Assembly: GCA_035772785.1 (NCBI GenBank)
Contig: JAOCPU010000040.1
Span: 186,001-250,000, forward strand
Direction: 5' to 3'
Source of the DNA: Phlebiopsis flavidoalba
Taxonomy: Eukaryota; Basidiomycota; Agaricomycetes; Polyporales; Phanerochaetaceae
DNA length: 64,000 nt
Shown here one piece after another: positions 61,572 to 64,000 of this stretch (position 1 is its first letter; every line of letters begins with the position of its first letter). The notes under the pieces were generated by a model that saw nothing but the letters and a program-made list of their open reading frames with translations, did no database searches and was not told where the DNA came from. The translations under genes and the position numbers were made by a program.

Positions 61572-64000
61572 GTGTACTAGAATTTGACCAGGAGGTAAGC
61601 GTATGGTAGCTGGTTATGGTTTATGTGACCAAGTGTGTCGTGAGGTAATTTACGAGTGCATTCCATTTCTGCATAGAAGAAAATATCAGGACGGTCGCAT
61701 CTATATCGTCGATTACTAGTGACCAGTTATCGTTGAGTTAATCTGGTTTGTGGAGATTGTGATCTCAAGGTGAACATGCGAATGGTGGCGGGTCTTGGCT
61801 TATGAATTTCGCGGTCGATGAAAAGAGTGAGGTAGCTTGTGTCCGCGGCATCTGCTGCAGGCAGCAGCGCGTAGAGTGTTAGCGACATGGCAAGTGAATA
61901 ATCAGCACACCCTCTAGTAAAAAGTTGCTCACGTTTGCTGATATGAATCTCTTTTTATCTTGCTCCTCTCTGGAAGAAGACCAACCAGAGCATCGCAAAA
62001 GGTATGCATGATATGAAGAGTAACAATACACAAATATGAGCGGGATGACTTCCCAGGACTGTTTCAAATCATTACACAAGGTTTCCGATGAGCCGAACAG
62101 CAACATGCAGAGTGCAAAAAATCGAAGCGTCTCTGCCAAATTTTGCAGAACCTACCTTTTGGCTTGCTTCTTGTAGCTCCTTTGCTGTTGCACATCGTGC
62201 TTTCAGGCCATGAAAGTTCCAGTGCATTCCTCATACTATTACGAATTTTTCGATGTTTTAAGTATTTCTTTCGTCATGTAAAGGCTGGTGTATCAGTGGG
62301 TGGGGGTGTCTCATTGGCCGGTAATTGACTGTAGTCACATCAATACATTCCCACAACACTCAGTTGAGCGCCGCGCTCCGTTTTTCAGCGGAAGCGCATG
62401 GAAACACCAAGGGGAACCAGTAAACCTTAATTTCTGAAATCGACCAACCGACGGTTAAACCGTGGGTGAGTCCTCGGGGTCAAGCGCTTGCGCTTTTCTC
62501 GCAATCCCTTCACTTTTCTCGCAGAGCATGTATGCCCTACTCCCAGTCCCTTTTTTATAGTGTCGGATCCGGGAGAGAAGCAGCATATATTTTATGCTTT
62601 TTGGCAATTTTGGGCCTTATGAAATTTAAAAGCCTTGTGTGCCCGTCTCTGGAACGAGGGAGTTTTGAGATTTTGAACGCTCGTCTCTGACGAAAAAAGG
62701 CGAGATGACCAATTGTTACCCCGTCATCACGACAGACCGGTTCTCTCGCTGATCTTTTGTTCCGGACTGCTTTAGTTCCTACTAACAGTTTCACATGGCC
62801 TCAAGGTATCCTTTATATGATCGTATTGTACTCAGCCATCGCTCAGAGTAACGACTACCGTATGCGGGCGGCCCCGACAAGAGGCGTCCCACACGGTAGC
62901 GAGTATTCGGGGTCCGGGAAAGGCGCTAGCGAGGAGTCGACTGTGATTTCGCCGATTAAGGTTCTTGGTTCCTCTTGGGGAAAACACAGGGTTTTTAAGT
63001 GTGAAATGGCTTGATTAAGTATTGTTGAAGAAAATCGTTTTTTATATTTACCCCAGAATCAAATAAGTAGTCTTAGATTGGTAAGGTCGCTGCTACCAGC
63101 TCGGTAGCAATTCAATAGTATCCTTACAAGTCTGAGGATGGAGAGAACAAAGTCTAAGTGAATCGGCAATGAATGCATGACGGTGTAGCTGACTCCTCGA
63201 GCGCGAAATCGAGGCGGATTGTCGATTTAGCGCTCAGTAGGGCCGCGTTCGTAGCGGCGGCGGCGGAGATGGGCGGGCATCGCAGCAATAATGCTTGCTT
63301 TGTGTCACTGCGAGGGCGGTATCAGACCCAGTCAATAGATAACATGAGAGATGGAGGACGCACCAGGTCGCGTTTTCAATTCATGTTCCTCGACGCGCCA
63401 ACCCGGTGTTGATGTTTGGCTTTAGTTTTTTTCTACCACCTTGAGACGCGCGTCTTGCAGGAGATTCTTGACCTCTCTTGACACTGGCCTGTCCAATCGA
63501 GAATCCACAACAGGATCCATGTGCGGTTGATGAACACACTATCTAGGGCGACGTTGTGATTGTAGGAATGATATGGGGTGACCAAGACTGACTCCCAGGT
63601 TAAATGCTCGAGCTGGCTCTCTTTACGACACCAATCTCTGCAGAGATGGATATCGTAGCGGTGGAACGATTCATGTTTCATGTGGGAGTCAATGAGATCC
63701 ACCAGGGTTTTTAGTTGTCGGCAAAACTGGAGAGTTGGCCCACTACCGTGGGGATGGCTCAAAGTCAAAGCTTGTCAAGGTGAGATAATGAATATTTTCC
63801 ACGCGGAATTATTCCAGGTGTGTGTGATGTCAATTTCGATACGGACGATATGGACGAATAAACTGCCAGGCGCGGTTTTGCGGCTTCCTGACTTGTAGAC
63901 ATAGCAAGGTGGGTTCGGAACTGGTCACAAAAAGTGGGGGGATCGATCTTCAGACTGAGAACGTTGACGTCTACGGTCCGTATGTCAATGAATCATGTCC
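61572..64000. other. 2.4 kb without an assignable gene
   Basis: A 111-codon frame on the - strand (63433-63768) contains LKTLVDLIDSHMKHESFHRY and WCRKESQLEHLTWESV. It recalls leucine-rich C-terminal parts of F-box proteins but is too short to call. A 75-codon stretch near 62900 on + is Ser/Gly-rich. No RNA gene or repeat was seen, and the right edge is cut by the window. Confidence 0.3.

Noticed and set aside
1..64000. Transposable elements, LTRs, CRISPR arrays or prokaryotic operons
   Set aside because: No terminal repeats, reverse transcriptase, transposase motifs or regularly spaced repeats were seen by eye. Spliceosomal introns rule out a prokaryotic source.

Overview
This window is nuclear DNA of a filamentous basidiomycete, most likely an Agaricomycete. 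The signs are genes split by many short GT...AG introns of about 50-70 bases, F-box and DUF6533 proteins typical of mushroom-forming fungi, and a large array of microsomal cytochrome P450 genes. There are no operons, ribosome-binding sites or other prokaryotic features.

Layout. 1-12.7 kb: four P450 genes on the + strand. 12.8-14.4 kb: a FluG-type glutamine synthetase on the - strand, tail to tail with P450 copy 4. 16.1-17.7 kb: a DUF6533-type membrane protein (+). 20.2-22.5 kb: an amino-acid/GABA permease (+). 23.8-26.2 kb: P450 copy 5 (+). 26.7-28.5 kb: adenylosuccinate synthetase (+). 28.7-30.2 kb: a glutamine-rich protein (-). 32.9-45.0 kb: four more P450 genes, all on the - strand. 48.1-49.7 kb: proteasome subunit RPN7 (+). 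50.1-52.4 kb: class II DAHP synthase (-). 55.2-60.8 kb: three F-box-type genes and an intron-containing tRNA-Met(CAT). 61.0-61.6 kb: an unrecognised gene. Sizeable stretches between these blocks hold nothing I can assign.

The nine P450s share one exon plan and one motif set: VPEW.PGAGF, AGSDT, ECLRW, FGFGRR.CPGR. They look like products of local duplication, five copies on + and four on -, around a core of housekeeping genes. They would be ER-anchored monooxygenases of secondary metabolism or xenobiotic oxidation. I cannot assign a substrate.

The main caution is base quality. Almost every multi-exon gene must be read by hopping between frames, because single extra bases, less often missing ones, break the frame. 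This includes genes expected to be essential and single copy (adenylosuccinate synthetase, RPN7) and the acceptor stem of the tRNA. Deleting one base often restores a family motif exactly. The simplest explanation is an under-polished, insertion-biased assembly rather than mass pseudogene formation, so I call most genes CDS and describe the breaks. P450 copy 2 is the exception, because its B/C-helix coding exons seem to be missing.
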